Shown here: positions 47,676 through 57,706 of the stretch, in pieces | Layout: every line of letters starts with the position of its first letter | Numbering within the stretch: position 1 is the stretch's first letter | Position numbers and translations under genes: made by a program | From: Sanghuangporus weigelae | Lineage: Eukaryota > Basidiomycota > Agaricomycetes > Hymenochaetales > Hymenochaetaceae | Length of the DNA stretch: 64,000 bases | NCBI GenBank assembly: GCA_033182465.1 | Contig: CP137323.1 | Span: 744,001 to 808,000, forward strand | Direction: 5' to 3' | The notes under the pieces: generated by a model | Database searches by the model: none | What the model saw: only the letters and a program-made list of their open reading frames with translations | What the model was told of the DNA's origin: nothing

Positions 47676-48256
47676 CTTTGGTCTCGCAACACCTTCCCCT
47701 CTCCGTTGCCGTTGGAAAAGGACACCATATCATCCCTTTCCATCACTATATAGTCCCTCCGTCCCTCATATCATGTTTCGACCCACCTAGTAATCCTCCC
47801 TTGCTCATTGTATCACGTTTCGAATTGTTATGCCACGTTCCGACACTTTAGACTACAAGTGAAATCGGCGGCCGTTGCTTCCCAGTGTGTTAGCCCGGTC
47901 GATTAGTCACGTTCGGGTTGGTGGTTCGACTAGTGTAGCTTAAGTTAGATTAGTTCTTGCACCTTGTGTTTGTTGGCTTTAGTCCAGAGCTCGCAGTTGA
48001 GCTGGAGAGTCGATTTAGCCTTCGCACCGCCACCATCAATCTTGGGAGAAGTCCATCCTCGGGACCCTTCCTCGAGCGCTTCCCACGCATTCCTCAGCCC
48101 TCATATAACCTTTCCCTCATATATTCTCTTATCCCTTCATTTCCGCTTGCCTTTGGTCAAAGGTGTAACTCTCTGCTGACCACTCAAAGGTATTCTAGGG
48201 CAGCCCCTCGAACTTTATATCCACTGTCTGGTATCAGAACACCTACAGGAGTTTCA
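47676..48256 (+). mobile_element. LTR-C copy 2, 3' half
   Basis: Matches about 42,640-43,218 of LTR-C copy 1 (GTCTCGCAACACCTTCC to GGAGTTTCA). It is followed by CCGA (48257-48260), which pairs with TCGG at 52026-52029 next to the 5' half. The left boundary is an inversion breakpoint inside gag. Confidence 0.85.
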
Positions 48257-49154
48257 CCGATTGGTACATCTGTTTGATCACTCTGTCCAGTTTGTTCGCC
48301 GACTTAGGTGCACGGTTCGGAGGACCCTTCCTGGACAGTTTTCATGTTGTTTCACAGTTCCTTGCAGTCCGTCTGACCCTTATCGCGTCAGTTTCACACT
48401 CCTTGCTATGATTTCATCCTGTTTCACAGTTTCCTGTAGTCCACTAGACTTCTGTCTCGTCGGTTTCACGCTCCTTGTTGTGGTTTTATTATGTTTCACC
48501 TCACGTCTTGTCACGATCCTCCCCCAGTCCCAGATCAGCCGTTTTGTACATGTTTTGGACCCCCATAGTCTATAAAACCCGCCCAGATGTCATAGTTTTC
48601 AGATAGCAAATACCAGAGATCTGTTCAGCGCACGCATCTTCTGTTCCAAAGCCTCTCAGACCGTCCCGACCAACTCTGTCATTCATAGAAAGTCGTAGTA
48701 CCCACCTTGGGTGTCCCGTCTTCCTTGTCTAGACTAGTCCGGACCTCCCAGGAGTGACTCGGATACTCTCAGCTTGTCTTCTTTCTCTGTCGACTCATCT
48801 CCGAGGTGATCAAGTCACCGAAGTATTCACTCAGTTCACCGCAGCACGTCCGATTTGGTCTCCCTAGACGACCATTGAGTGTCACATCTTGCCTACGTGT
48901 ATTCGCTCCCCCTTTTCTTCCCTTTTTAGATAGTTCACACTGACCGTTCCGGCCGGAGGTATTCCGACTATCCACAGTTCCCACAGAGTAGGCCGGAGTC
49001 TCGGTCTATCTCAGGGGAGTCTTCCGGATCACCCTTCTTTGTTTGGTTTCCCCAATTCGTTCTCACTCGCTCCCTATAGGATCGAACGCCCTAGCCTGCT
49101 AGGATCGCACCTACAGACCTAGTCCAATTGACCACCCACCCTATCGATCATACA
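48257..49154 (+). mobile_element. 5' LTR-A of gypsy-A, 3' portion
   Basis: 898 bp matching the last part of LTR-A from CCGATTGGTACATC to CGATCATACA. It is followed directly by a primer-binding site, identifying it as the end of the element's 5' LTR. The rest of this LTR lies at 52026-52256 and 54044-54362 in opposite orientation. Confidence 0.85.
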
Positions 49155-49156
49155 TC

Positions 49157-49174
49157 TGGAGCCCACCGCGAGGG
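49157..49174 (+). promoter_or_regulatory. Primer-binding site of gypsy-A
   Basis: TGGAGCCCACCGCGAGGG starts 2 bp after the LTR end. A TGG start complements the CCA tail of a tRNA, as required for reverse-transcription priming. The tRNA is not identified. Confidence 0.65.
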
Positions 49175-49333
49175 TTTCTCAAGTTAATATTGTATCCATA
49201 CTTCATCCTGACGCAGACTCCCGACCATTACTCCATTAACGATACGACGGTCTAAGCAGATCGCCGACCGGTACAGCCCTGGACCAGCTCATCCATATGC
49301 TCACGCACTTTCCAGCCGCACGCAGTCTACCGA
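49175..49333 (+). other. Untranslated leader of gypsy-A
   Basis: The leader between PBS and gag, with no open frame of note. It is cut by LTR-D at CCGA (49330-49333) and resumes at 50673. Confidence 0.6.
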
Positions 49334-50672
49334 TGTAGTGCGCCGCACTTGCCTGTACCGGTACGTCGGTACAGGCCCCTCAGTACTCTGTACAGTATAC
49401 CATCGTGCGCCGACCGCTACACCTCCGCCGCTCCTTAAGACCCTCCAAACCGCCGCTCTTTGATTCGCGGCTCAACCAATACGTCCGCCGCCTCCCGTCC
49501 TTCGAAGACTTCCCAAACCGAGTACGCTTGGCCAGCCGCACTTTCTGATACGCGGGCGCCTGGAATGTTGCAGCGGATGTATCGGCTACGGCGGCGGAAG
49601 GATATCGAACCGTATAGCCGATGGAATATTTGTCGGCTCCTGTTGATTGGCTTATCCGACGTCGGGTAGTGGTTTTACAAGGTCCCAGGTACCACGTTTC
49701 ATGTTCATATTATGCTGCTTCGTGCGCCGAGTCCGATTGTCGGACGCGGCGGCCACTCGCGTATTCCCCTTTTAGTATTATTGCCTCCCCTGACGTTTCA
49801 TATTCGTGTGGTGCGACCACTTAGCGATCCGAGCGCGCCCGATGATGATGCGCCGCGCCAATCACCGCCAGCCCGATCAGCGCGCGCCCGTGTCTTGGCA
49901 GCTTCGCGGCGCGCCCCGATCTTCGGGTCCGCACCGATTGCGCGCCTGTGACGCGCCGTCACTGTCGCCGCCTCTGTGACGCTCTTCCCCAGCATTCCCC
50001 AGTATATATAGACCTCATGTATGTAGTGTTCAGCAGCAGTAGTTCAGAATAGATCTCAGTGCACTCCTCTCGTCTCTATTAGCCCTTTTGCTCTCTATCG
50101 CCTCCGCCGAAGATCGTGTGCCGACACAAGACGCCGCCCCCGTTTAAGGGAATAACAGGGGCACGTGCTCACTCGCCACTGCGCAAGTGATCGGCAGAGC
50201 TATCCCCCGTCCTGGGAATCGGCAGCGCCATCGCCCTCTTGATACTCGGCGACACCGTCGCTCTCCTGGTAATCGGCGACACCGTCGCTCTCCTGGTAAT
50301 CAGCGGTACCGTCGCTCTACTAGTAATCGCCGCCGCTCGCAGGACTCGACAGCGCCGTCGCTCTATTGCTTATTCGCGACGCCGACATCTTGACTCGTCG
50401 GCGGCTTTGTCTCGTACATTATCGGCGGCGTCCCCTTTATACGCGGATCATACCATAGCCCTTACGATTGAGCTCTCCCCACGACTGAGCGCGCATCCCG
50501 ATCGGCAGCAGTGCTTCCGGGTCAAATTGTCCCCCACGGCACCAAGCTGTCCAGGAGGTCTAGCCACGAGTTGGATCCCTTCTTACCTCTCCGATCTTTG
50601 ACACCGCCGACGCCTCTCTGTGGTCGAACGCCGTCGCCTTCGCCGCTGCTTAAGAGGGTCTGATAGTCTACA
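49334..50672 (+). mobile_element. Solo LTR, family D, copy 1
   Basis: 1,339 bp, TGTAGTGCGCCGCACTTG to GATAGTCTACA, with perfect CCGA duplications (49330-49333 and 50673-50676). A TATATATA box lies just after 50,000. A 27-bp unit (GGCGACACCGTCGCTCTCCT...) is repeated near 50,247-50,330. Shorter than the copy at 57707-59406. Confidence 0.9.
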
Positions 50673-51108
50673 CCGACACTGGTGTAGATTCCATCCCTGG
50701 GGGATTTGCCGAATCTCCTTCAAAGCGAAGGTTCATCATCCCTCCTGACAACTCCATCATTATTGAAAACCCCACCGAAGAAGACCTCTGACCATTGCCG
50801 GAGAGCCCGCGCCCTCTCCCGAGACTACCATCCAAATTGTTCACTCCCACATTTGATACATCCACCACGTTAGCATCAGATATAATCGACTCACAGAGAG
50901 AATCATCATTACCGTCAGTACCGTCGTACGAACAACATCAGCCAGAAGAAACGATCTTTGAACCCTACCACTTTGAACAACCCGAGATGACCTCCGGAGA
51001 TGGATACACGTGCTATCCCCATGACCGAGACCCACCCAGACGTGACCGTTCTCAATCCCCACCACCGATAAACCAACACCAAGACAGGAACCTATATCCA
51101 GACACAGG
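50673..51108 (+). pseudogene. Gypsy-A Gag, N-terminal part (inverted segment)
   Basis: The plus-strand frame encodes IPGGFAESPSKRRFIIPPDN and ENPTEEDL, a TGA (probably Trp TGG originally), then PLPESPRPLPRLPSKLF to RNLYPDTGH, where it meets LTR-C. PDTGH joins in frame to TWSLNL of the main Gag segment at 47,675 if the inversion is undone. A clear initiating ATG is not seen. Confidence 0.75.
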
Positions 51109-52025
51109 GCACGCTAAGTAACGGGGTTACGAGCGAAACCAGTGAAACTGATTGGAACATGCAAGGGGTTTCAGTATGGGTGATTGGTTTGAGAGGAGTC
51201 CTTTACACGAACACGGTGAACTATACAAACGTACGAACGGCTCTACTGTAAAGAGAGATCACCAATCGACTGTACAGAACACAAAATATTGTATATTAGA
51301 CTTTAGAGACAAGAGAGTCCACTATGAACAAGTAGAACTCGAAGCTCGGGGACTTGAGACGATTTAAGAACTGCTCAGCTCCAACTAAGCTCCCCCCCTC
51401 ACTATGAGAGTCGTGCTATATTTATACTAAACGTCCAATGCTGAGCCTCCCATCGGTCAGAGAACATAAGTCATAAGAAAAAGAGGAACGCATATCACTA
51501 TCTACAAAGGAGAGGGGCGCATATGAATGGTTAAAGGACACATAAAGCAGAAAGAAACAATACTAAGCATGATCGGAACAAGAGCATATTGAAATAAAAG
51601 GGACGCATATAGAAAGGTGAGGGCATAAGCGAAACCTTCGGAACCGGGTGTCTTTGAGCGGAACAAGTCGGAAGCTGGGGAAAGGACTTGGAAAGGCCTC
51701 GGCTAGCTTAACAAGTCAAATCTGCGACATTTTGAATGGGAGATGGACTGTGGACGACGCTGCAGGGTCAAATCTCTTTGTCAGGAGTACAGATCCGAGA
51801 TCCGTAGACTTGTGATTGACCTGTGTAGGATTGTCACGTGATTCTTCCGCCATGTCTGATATGATGGCCGATCACGGAACGGTGCATGTGCCATTTAGAC
51901 TATGGCGTTCTTGCTAAGTCCACTCGTTCCAGCGAAATCATTCGAAACCGGGCGAAACCAGTCGGAACACCGCGGAACTGGTTGTAATGACTTCGTACGC
52001 TCCCCAGCTTTAGTCTTACTCTTCA
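51109..52025 (-). mobile_element. LTR-C copy 2, 5' half
   Basis: On the minus strand it begins TGAAGAGTAAGACTAAAGC at 52025 and matches LTR-C copy 1 up to GTTACTTAGCGTG. Together with 47676-48256 it makes one full-length LTR-C (about 1,499 bp against 1,489). The adjoining TCGG (52026-52029) is the complement of the CCGA at 48257-48260. Confidence 0.85.
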
Positions 52026-52256
52026 TCGGTGAACTCCGATCGGAAGTCCGAACCTCGGAGGCCACTTTGGCAAGGTCCGAACAACAGAGCGCACCTCGTG
52101 GAACATCTAGGATGAAGGTACGCGACCGTTGGGTACCTCAAAACAGGTCGGAACGATCCCTGGCAGTGTGAAATGCTGATGAAAAGGCCTAGGGTCCCTT
52201 CAGGAGTCTGGGCCCAGGCTTCGGAGTGCCAATATCTGCTTGGGTGACTGAGGCGG
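52026..52256 (-). mobile_element. 5' LTR-A of gypsy-A, middle portion
   Basis: 231 bp of LTR-A on the minus strand, bounded by the LTR-C insertion at 52025 and the LTR-B insertion at 52257. Across LTR-B the sequence continues at 54044 exactly as in the intact copy near 55,690. Confidence 0.85.
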
Positions 52257-54039
52257 TGTAGCGCACTGGCTCCTCCTGTGCCAGTACACTCATACTATGG
52301 CTCCCTCTTACTGCAGATACCATATCCCAGCACTGCCGACACCTGAGAGTGTGAGGGCACACTCCTATTGCACTCGGGACATCATTTGAGCACGTATCCA
52401 TTGATTCCAGCACACGTACTGTACTGCGGCGCCCTCCTATGACCCAAATCGATCCGCCGATGGCTCCCCAACACTCAGACAGGTCTGCCGACAGCTCCTA
52501 CCCAGCACCAGGCACTATAGGACACATCCCTCAGTGACTACGTGCCGCCGATCTTATGATTTACCATACGTACAGCCGTGCGGCGACTCTGGATGCCTCC
52601 GAGTCGGCCCCCCTTGGCGCCGATCAATGCGGCGGACACTCAGACATCCTCAGGTACCCTCGCCGACGCCTCCTACAGCTTACCAAGCAGTCCCCCATTG
52701 TCTAGGGAGCTATATATTGTCATATGTGCTTACATGCCTCATTACGATGTATCTGCCACCAGTCCGGCAGTCCCCCACAGCACTGCCGCTCCGGCCACTC
52801 ATATTAGTCACTAGGGATCGCCCACACTCTGTATTGAGTGCCGCCGATGCATCGGACACCTCAGGGACATCAGCTGATGCACCCTTTGTCTCATATACGC
52901 GATATCAGCCTCCGATCATCGGTTCCGATGTTTCCCAACTTCCCCCCGATGCGGCGGCCCCCATTAGACCATGTATGGAAGGTAGGCATGTAGTACATCG
53001 GCGTGCCAAGCCACCGACTCGCGCCGCCAAGCCCAACTCCGCCGGCGCCCGTGTTATTGCAGATACTCAATATTTCATGTGATTGGATGCCCCCCTCACG
53101 TTGCCGCTCTCAGATTTCACCTGGGCGCTCCGGTAGCGGCCCTTGGCGACCCAGATGACTCAGGAGATGTTGTCAGACAGTAGGATGTGTCGGCGACAGC
53201 AGTAGAGTATATATAGAGCTTATACTAGCTTGTAGACAAAAGGGTTCGAAGCCTAGCAAGGATTCCAAGCCTAGCAAGGATTCCAAGAGCATGTACCAGA
53301 CCGAGCACCAGAGTTTGAGATATCCCTCACTCTGAGTCTCCCCTCATGTACTGAGCCTCCCCCTTGACTATATACTATCCTTGACATCTCCTCTTGTTTG
53401 ACTCCACATTCTACTTGCCTTCGCCGCCTCCGGTACGCCTCTGCCGCTCTGACGTTCAGTGATCCGGCGCCCCTCTATTCGACGTCGGCGACCCTTCGGC
53501 GACCCAGGCTTCTCATCAGACTCCCCTTCGGCATCCTTTCCAGCCTTTCACTCCAGTTTATCCCATATATTGATCTTATACGGTCTTTTCCTTTCATCTA
53601 TCGCGTTTACGCTACTGCGGCGGATTCCTGCGGCCTCCCCCTCAATCCGGCACCCCTCTATTCGACGTCGGCGGCCACCTGGCGACCCAGCCTTCCTATC
53701 ATACACCCCTGCAGCGCCCTTTCCAGCCTTTCACTCCAGCTTAGTCCATATATTCATCTTATACGGTCCTTTCTCTCCATCTATTGTGTTTACGCTACGT
53801 CGGCACCCCCCTGTGATCCCCCCTCTCAAGCGGCGGTCCTGTTATCCTATTCCCTTTATCCAGCGGCATCCCTAGACCCATCCATTACGTCTCCGACGGT
53901 TCCTGGCACCTGCCGGGTAGTAGGTCTTTGAGAGTCTGATAGCGTCGGCATCCCATTTTTGGAGGTTCCTTCATACATTCAGCACCCTTAGTAGGACGGA
54001 CATCTGTAGCACCTTCAGATACGACACCGCCGATCGACA
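52257..54039 (+). mobile_element. Solo LTR, family B, copy 3
   Basis: 1,783 bp, TGTAGCGCACTGG to CCGATCGACA, with perfect GCGG duplications (52253-52256 and 54040-54043). It is inserted in the 5' LTR-A and slightly diverged from copies 1 and 2. Confidence 0.9.
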
Positions 54040-54043
54040 GCGG

Positions 54044-54362
54044 AGGTTGGCGAGTGGTAGTGTGACGAAGTATGGACAATGAAATATGGTGTGGCGCCTA
54101 TGGTGCAGTATTAGTGGGTCTTCGGGGTCTCGGAATGTGACATATGTGCAATGGAAGGTGAAATGGGGTGAGCCAAGATATGTACAAAGTCTCGGGCACA
54201 TCCTAAGGTATGGCGGAACGCTCAGAAGGATCGAATCGAGTCGTATATACCCTTTGTGACTGTTGGAGTCGCTCGGGCAGCTGATACACCAGTGTGTTGG
54301 AACACTGGTGAAGTATGTACAATACTCGACCACTGACGCCCAGAATAGCGGTGTGCGCTACA
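54044..54362 (-). mobile_element. 5' LTR-A of gypsy-A, outer portion
   Basis: 319 bp on the minus strand starting TGTAGCGCAC at 54362, the outer edge of gypsy-A. The flank is CCGT (54363-54366), one base different from CCGC at the other end of the element. Confidence 0.8.
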
Positions 54363-54570
54363 CCGTCCTTGAGGCATTGAGCGCACCAATTATAGAAATA
54401 CACGAGAGACCCCGCATATGGTTGCTAGGTTGTCACTGAGGCATCCTCAGCCGAAAACCCACTTGCCAACCCACAACCAGTCATCGAGACAGACATCCCT
54501 GGTCCGTCCATATCGTATACCGTGTCCAACTTGGTATCCACACTCATCCGAACAGATTTTGAGTGGGCAG
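54363..54570. other. 208-bp spacer between two LTR-A copies
   Basis: Sits between gypsy-A and another LTR-A in the same orientation. No PBS, polypurine tract or convincing coding sequence is seen. It may be old target sequence shared by both insertions. Confidence 0.4.
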
Positions 54571-56013
54571 TGTATGGTCGATATTGTGGGTGGACCATCA
54601 GACTAGGTCTGTAGGTGCGATCCTAGCAGGCTAGGGTGTTCGATCCTATAGGGAGCGAGCGAGAACAAATCAGGGAAACCAAACAAGGAAGGGTGATCCA
54701 GAAGACTCCCCTGAGATAGACCGAGACTCTGGCCTACTCTGTGGGAACTGTGGTTAGTCGGAATGGCTCCGGCTGGAACGGTCAGTGTGAACTATCTAAA
54801 AAGGGAAGAAAAGGGGGAGCGAATACACGTAGGCAAGATGTGACACTCAATGGTCGTCTAGGGAGACCAAATCGGACGTGCTGCGGTAAACTGAGTGAAT
54901 ACTTCGGTGACTTGATCACCTCGGAGATGAGTCGACAGAGAAAGAAGACAAGCTGAGAGTATCCGAGTCACTCCCGGGAGGTCCAGACTAGTCTAGACAA
55001 GGAAGGTGAGATACCCAAAGTGGGTACTTCGACTTTCTATGAATGACAGAGTCGGTCAGGACGGGCTGAGAGGCTTCGGAACAGAAGATGTGAGCACTGA
55101 ACAGATCTCTGGTATTCACTATCTGAAAACTACGACATCTGGGCGGGGTTTATAGACTATGGGGGTCCAAAACATGTACAAAACAACTGATCTGGGACTG
55201 GGGGAGGATCGTGACAAGACATGAGGTGAAACGTAATGAAACCACAACAAGGAGTGTGAAACCGACAAGACAGAAGTCTAGTGGACTACAGGAAACTGTG
55301 AAACAAGATGAAATCATAGCAAGGAGTGTGAAACTGACGCGATAAGGGTCAGACAGACTGCAAGAAACTGTGAAACAACATGAAAACTGTCCAGGAAGGG
55401 TCCTCCTAACCGCGCACTCAAGTCGGTGAACAAACTGGACGGAGTGACCAAACGGATGTACCAAACGGCGAACTCCAATCAGAAGTCCGAACCTCGGAGA
55501 CCACTTCGGCAAGGTCCGAACAACGGAGCGTGCCTTGTGGAACATCTAGGATGTAGGTACGCGACCGTTGGGTGCCTCAAAACAGGTTGGAACGATCCCT
55601 GGCAGTGTGAAACGCTGATGAAAAGCGCTAGAGTCCCTTCAGGAGTCTGGGTCCAGACCTCGGAGTGCCGGTATCTGTTCGGATGACTGAGGCGGAGGTT
55701 GGCGAGTGGTAGTGTGACGAAGTATGGACAATGAAATATGGTGTGGCGCCTATGGTGCAGTATTAGCGGGTCTTCGGGGTCTCGGAATGTGACATATGTG
55801 CAAAGGAAGGTGAAATGGGGTGAGCCAAGATATGTACAAAGTCTCGAGCGTGTCCTAAGGTATGGCGGAGCGCCCGGAAGAATCGAATCAAGTTGTATAT
55901 ACCCTTTGTGACTGTTGGAGTCGCTCGGGAAGCTGATACACCAGTGTGTTGGACACTGGTGAATTATGTACAATACTCGACCACTGATGCCCAGAATAGC
56001 GGTGTGCGCTACA
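54571..56013 (-). mobile_element. LTR, family A, additional copy
   Basis: 1,443 bp on the minus strand from TGTAGCGCAC at 56013 to CCATACA at 54571. The flanks are GCAG (54567-54570) and CCGC (56014-56017), which do not match, so one side has probably been rearranged or lost. It truncates the internal region of the family D element on its right. Confidence 0.8.
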
Positions 56014-56635
56014 CCGCCACATCACAGCCACACCCTCCGACCCCTGCCAAGCTCTTCCGAAAACAGAACTGACGCCGATCAATTCGCCGATCCGCGGCAC
56101 TCTCTGCCTACCATACTCCGACTATATGCACACCGATTACCGTCCCCAGACCAGTATGCCGACATATATGCCACCATAAGCACATGCCAAATGTCCTTGA
56201 CTGGCTCTTGGACCCCCAGATCCTCTGAACAATTGTAATATTATCTCATTATACCCTCCGACCCGCCGGCCACTGTATCCCTATCTGGTACCAGATCAAG
56301 ATCACGATATGACGACACCCCCCTATGATTAACCATTTAGACTTTCTCCCCGGCGCCTATTCTAATCGAAGTCCCCTCCCGCCGACGAATCGCCTACTTG
56401 AAACACCTTCGCCTAGGCCTCCTTCCATCGGAACATCAGCCCCTTCCTCGCCTGTCCCAGCCCTTACACACCAAACACCAACAATATATACTTGCGGAAT
56501 TTTTTTTTCTTTTCTTCAACCAGCCGCTCTACCAGCCCTGACTGCAATCGCCATGCACATATAAAAGCGCCATGACTCCTACTGTATACTAGCCGATTTA
56601 CCCAACCAGTCCCAGCCCTCCGGCACTCCACCAAA
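56014..56635. other. Internal remnant of the family D element upstream of its accessory ORF
   Basis: About 620 bp with no recognisable gag or pol sequence. It includes a short T run near 56,500. Most likely it is the spacer between pol and the accessory ORF; the rest of the element is missing to the left. Confidence 0.4.
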
Positions 56636-57583
56636 ATGGCTCAACCCAACCTCACCCTCGCTGAAGCCTTTCCCGCCACTCCGGCACTACCACTCCTACA
56701 AGTCCCCCACCCAGTCCACTTCTCTGGGAATGCACTCCCACTAGCAAACTTCAACTTTGCCCAGCTGGTCACCGTCCCTGACCACCCCATGCACCTACAG
56801 CCCTGGCACCCAGACCATGTAGCCATACCACATGTCCTTATCGGCGCACTACGCAGCCTACAACACCCTTCTGCCGATATGGCGACACTTATATTTCTCC
56901 TCTACATCTGGTCCACACCAGATGTCCAGCAACTGCTCAGCCAAGATCTGTGCCTCACCGCAAACGACTGGAAATCCTTCTGCGACCTCCTCGCCGATGC
57001 CTTTCCGGCGGCGACGCGCATCCCCGCCAACCACACCTCTGGGATTCTTCAAATCGTACCCTATATGCTCAACAAGTTCCATCTGACACCTGCCGACAAG
57101 GCGAGGCTTGTCTGCCGCGTCCGCGAGTCTCTCCGCATCGGCGGTGTCCTCACAATTTCCCCAGTAACCCTCGACGCCCCCCTCCACGAAGGCGTCGACC
57201 CCCACGCGCCCCTCGCTATCCTCAGAGAAGGACCCATCGCCATCGAAAACGCCGTCATCTACTCCGACGCGGCATGGGAGCTCTCTCAGAACGCCATGCT
57301 CCAAGTCCTACGCCTATTCGAAGAGTGCGGCGACGACGACCTTCGCGACTGCGCCGCTAACATTATCACCACCTTACTCAAAGTACAACACTACTCTCTC
57401 TCAGCTATTCGAGCAGTCCAAGACGTCGAAGACAACCTTCTAGAACTCCGTCAAACCATTGAAAATCAAACCGCCGACCTCCCTATCCAGCCCGACACAG
57501 CCCCATTTACCGCCGCCGCTGCTCTGCGCGCCACCTACACGGAGCAACACCCGCCGATGATCGACCTCACCATCAACGAGTGA
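56636..57583 (+). CDS. Accessory ORF next to 3' LTR of the family D element
   Basis: An intact 315-codon frame, ATG in good context (CCAAAATGG), stop TGA at 57581-57583. It starts MAQPNLTLAEAFPATPALPL and has a helical core LLYIWSTPDVQQLLSQD, DWKSFCDLLADAF, then LVCRVRESLRIGG, VLRLFEECGDDDLRDCAANI and a C-terminal coiled stretch AVQDVEDNLLELRQTIEN. The core matches the ORF at 35266-36120 (W..PD[IV]Q..L then W..FCDL). It lies 123 bp before the 3' LTR, with a polypurine tract between. No known domain, signal peptide or membrane segment. Capsid-like or regulatory functions are possible but unsupported. Confidence 0.65.
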   Translation: MAQPNLTLAEAFPATPALPLLQVPHPVHFSGNALPLANFNFAQLVTVPDHPMHLQPWHPDHVAIPHVLIGALRSLQHPSADMATLIFLLYIWSTPDVQQLLSQDLCLTANDWKSFCDLLADAFPAATRIPANHTSGILQIVPYMLNKFHLTPADKARLVCRVRESLRIGGVLTISPVTLDAPLHEGVDPHAPLAILREGPIAIENAVIYSDAAWELSQNAMLQVLRLFEECGDDDLRDCAANIITTLLKVQHYSLSAIRAVQDVEDNLLELRQTIENQTADLPIQPDTAPFTAAAALRATYTEQHPPMIDLTINE

Positions 57584-57697
57584 ACTAGGCCAAGGCCACA
57601 GACATACCACCCAGTTACATCTTTAGCCCCACTCAATTCCGTTCTGAAACACCCCTACACTACCCAGCATTTTTTTTAATCATTTTTTTAGTTCGTT

Positions 57698-57706
57698 AGA
57701 AGGAGA
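57698..57706 (+). promoter_or_regulatory. Polypurine tract of the family D element
   Basis: AGAAGGAGA abuts the first base of the LTR, as expected for the plus-strand primer site of an LTR retrotransposon. This shows that 57707-59406 is a 3' LTR and not a solo LTR. Confidence 0.7.

Larger units (their letters stand above)
33548..54362 (-). mobile_element. Ty3/gypsy element (family A) with nested LTR insertions and two inversions
   Basis: Reading on the minus strand, the pieces restore to: 5' LTR-A (54044-54362, 52026-52256, 48257-49154), PBS, leader, gag, protease, reverse transcriptase, RNase H, integrase, C-terminal tail, an extra ORF and 3' LTR-A (33548-34990). Flanks are CCGC (33544-33547) and CCGT (54363-54366). 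Inserted later: LTR-B at three sites, LTR-C at two and LTR-D at one. Segments between the two inner LTR-B copies, and from about 47,675 to 51,108, are inverted relative to the element. Both LTR-A copies come to about 1,443-1,444 bp once insertions are removed. Confidence 0.82.

Noticed and set aside
47676-47746. N-terminal extension of the Gag frame starting MMERDDMVSF
   Set aside because: This part is LTR-C sequence joined to gag by the inversion; the true Gag N-terminus is at 50,673-51,108.
50239-50601. Leu/Val repeat protein (GDTVALLVI units) in LTR-D
   Set aside because: Produced by a 27-bp tandem repeat within a solo LTR; the second LTR-D copy breaks the frame.
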